From NCBI GenBank assembly GCA_022573715.1, contig JACZTL010000007.1, positions 1-64,000 on the forward strand: a stretch of 64,000 nt of DNA. The letters run 5' to 3'. Each line of letters opens with the position of its first letter. Within the stretch, counting starts at the first letter, position 1. Positions 62,956 through 64,000 of this stretch are shown in pieces. The DNA is from Bacteroidota bacterium (lineage in GTDB: Bacteria > Bacteroidota > Ignavibacteria > Ignavibacteriales > Ignavibacteriaceae). The notes beneath the pieces are model-generated. The model made no database searches, was not told the origin of the DNA, and saw nothing but the letters and a program-made list of their open reading frames with translations. Made by a program: the position numbers and the translations under genes.

Positions 62956-63213
62956 ATGTATAAAGCAAAAGTAATTGTAAAAAGGAAACTTTCAATACTT
63001 GACCCTCAAGGTACAGCTGTGGAAAAAGGAGCAGTAAATTTGGGACTTAAAAATATTAAGCATACAAGAATTGGAAAATTTATTGAATTTTCGGTTGATG
63101 TAAATAGCAAAGAAGAAGCAAAAAATGAAGTTGAGAAATACTGCAGTAAATTACTTGCAAATCCTATAATGGAAGATTTTGAATATACATTGGAAGAAGT
63201 AGATGAAACCTAA
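62956..63213 (+). CDS. purS: Phosphoribosylformylglycinamidine synthase subunit PurS
   Basis: The 85-residue protein has [20 protein letters not shown] and [18 protein letters not shown], the PurS fold. It bridges PurQ and PurL in the multi-subunit enzyme. It overlaps purQ by 11 bases. purL is probably elsewhere. Confidence 0.95.
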   Translation: MYKAKVIVKRKLSILDPQGTAVEKGAVNLGLKNIKHTRIGKFIEFSVDVNSKEEAKNEVEKYCSKLLANPIMEDFEYTLEEVDET

Positions 63214-63901
63214 GTTCGGAGTTGTTGTATTCCCGGGATCTAATTGCGACCATGATGCATATTATGTTCTAAAAAAAATATTCAATTATGATGTAAATTT
63301 TCTTTGGCACAAAGAATCGGATTTACAAGAAAGTGAAGTAATAATTCTTCCAGGTGGATTCTCCTACGGCGATTATCTACGCTCAGGCTCTATTGCACGT
63401 TTTTCTCCAATTATGAATTCTGTTATTGACTTTGCAAATAAAGGGGGAACGGTTTTAGGTATATGTAACGGATTTCAAATATTGTTAGAAGCAGGGCTAT
63501 TGCCGGGAGTTTTGTTAAAGAATAATTCCCTACAATTTGTATGTAAAGATGTTTATCTTATGACCGAGAATATTGACACTGTTTTTACAAACAGTATTTC
63601 TGAAAATGATGTTTTAAAAATACCTATTGCTCACGGTGAAGGTAATTACTTTGCCAATGAGTATACTATTGAAAAGTTGGAAAGTAATAAGCAGATATTC
63701 TTCCGGTATTCTTCAAAAGACGGAAATGTTGATATGGAGTATAATCCAAACGGTTCAATATTAAATATTGCCGGTATCGCAAATGAGAAAGGAAACATTT
63801 TGGGAATGATGCCGCATCCGGAAAGATGTTGTGACCCTTTATTGGGAAAAACGGACGGTACTAAAATTTTTAATTCGATTATAAATTCATTTATTAACTA
63901 G
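63203..63901 (+). CDS. purQ: Phosphoribosylformylglycinamidine synthase subunit PurQ
   Basis: The 232-residue glutaminase begins [14 protein letters not shown] and has [14 protein letters not shown], the nucleophilic Cys in [21 protein letters not shown] and [11 protein letters not shown] with the catalytic His and Glu. It passes ammonia to PurL. It overlaps purS by 11 bases. Confidence 0.96.
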   Translation: MKPKFGVVVFPGSNCDHDAYYVLKKIFNYDVNFLWHKESDLQESEVIILPGGFSYGDYLRSGSIARFSPIMNSVIDFANKGGTVLGICNGFQILLEAGLLPGVLLKNNSLQFVCKDVYLMTENIDTVFTNSISENDVLKIPIAHGEGNYFANEYTIEKLESNKQIFFRYSSKDGNVDMEYNPNGSILNIAGIANEKGNILGMMPHPERCCDPLLGKTDGTKIFNSIINSFIN

Positions 63902-63918
63902 TTAGTAAGGATCAGAAT

Positions 63919-64000
63919 ATGTTTGGTAACTTAGGCGCAGGCGAAATAATCCTGATAGTTCTTGTTATTTTAATTTTATTCGGAGCAAAAAAAATACCGG
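63919..64000 (+). CDS. tatA: TatA/TatB-type translocase subunit, N-terminal part (runs off the right edge)
   Basis: From ATG 63919 the frame reads MFGNLGAGEIILIVLVILI then LFGAKKIP at the window edge, the typical membrane helix and FGxxKIP hinge of TatA/TatB. AAGGAT lies 8 bases upstream. It follows purQ by 17 bases. TatA and TatB cannot be separated from 27 residues. Confidence 0.85.
   Translation, partial: MFGNLGAGEIILIVLVILILFGAKKIP

Overview
This is a 64-kb stretch of an AT-rich Gram-negative chromosome. Lipobox lipoproteins, outer-membrane barrels, TonB/ExbB/ExbD, a SPOR protein and a Tat gene show a two-membrane envelope. The gene set (type 2 IPP isomerase, bifunctional phosphoglucose/phosphomannose isomerase, archaeal-type GlmM, TPR-rich envelope proteins, REP-associated transposase, VCBS repeats) fits the Bacteroidota/Chlorobiota group, most likely an Ignavibacteria-like lineage. 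That assignment is an inference from gene content; no rRNA lies in the window. Coding density is high and most genes are on the minus strand in overlapping operons. No CRISPR array was seen.

Layout. 1-5.9 kb: edge of a VCBS-repeat secreted protein, endonuclease III, a VapBC pair, GlmM, a DUF58 protein with a TPR lipoprotein, a Cys-rich small ORF and PurE. 6-20.4 kb: ComEC, a phosphatase-superfamily metalloenzyme, Dtd, PrmC, three envelope genes including a predicted protease-propeller-barrel protein, then sugar isomerase, PTS EI/HPr and isoprenoid genes. 20.5-21.1 kb: a decayed REP-associated transposase with its palindromes. 21.2-29.8 kb: a TonB/ExbD/ExbB, HU-SPOR, outer-membrane barrel and 992-residue TPR operon. 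30-33.9 kb: a CMD-family gene, TPR protein, tRNA-Leu and an ECF sigma/anti-sigma/Spy-like locus. 33.9-40.4 kb: a frameshifted alcohol dehydrogenase, a MazEF-like module beside a duplicated SDR tail, and a probable tetrahydrobiopterin set (FolE, PTPS, two SDRs) with peroxiredoxins and an aromatic amino acid hydroxylase. 40.6-49.2 kb: MurB, NYN protein, MgsA, RecX-RecA-ThpR(broken)-CinA, PgpA, PgsA, DUF971, PurC.

49.4-54.1 kb is the accessory region: an AlbA_2-type fragment, a SIR2-like protein coupled to a small ORF with an in-frame stop, two related RHH copies, a duplicated tRNA-Phe 3' part, an inverted-repeat-bounded lipoprotein gene and a truncated integrase next to tRNA-Phe. It is best read as remnants of a tRNA-Phe-integrated element plus a candidate defence locus. 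54.2-64 kb returns to core genes: GlmS, UDP-glucuronate decarboxylase, FtsX, two lipoproteins, a methyltransferase, RecR, YbaB, a divergent PurC-like protein, Psd, PssA, PurS, PurQ and the start of TatA.

Working themes are envelope assembly, amino-sugar and phospholipid supply (GlmM, GlmS, MurB, PgsA/PgpA, Psd/PssA), purine synthesis scattered over several sites (PurE, PurC, PurS, PurQ), recombination (RecA, RecX, RecR, YbaB, CinA) and pterin-dependent aromatic metabolism. Several genes are broken by single-base indels or stops (ADH, ThpR, RAYT) or lack a normal start (MazF, CMD, one lipoprotein). Whether this is real decay or assembly error cannot be told from sequence alone.
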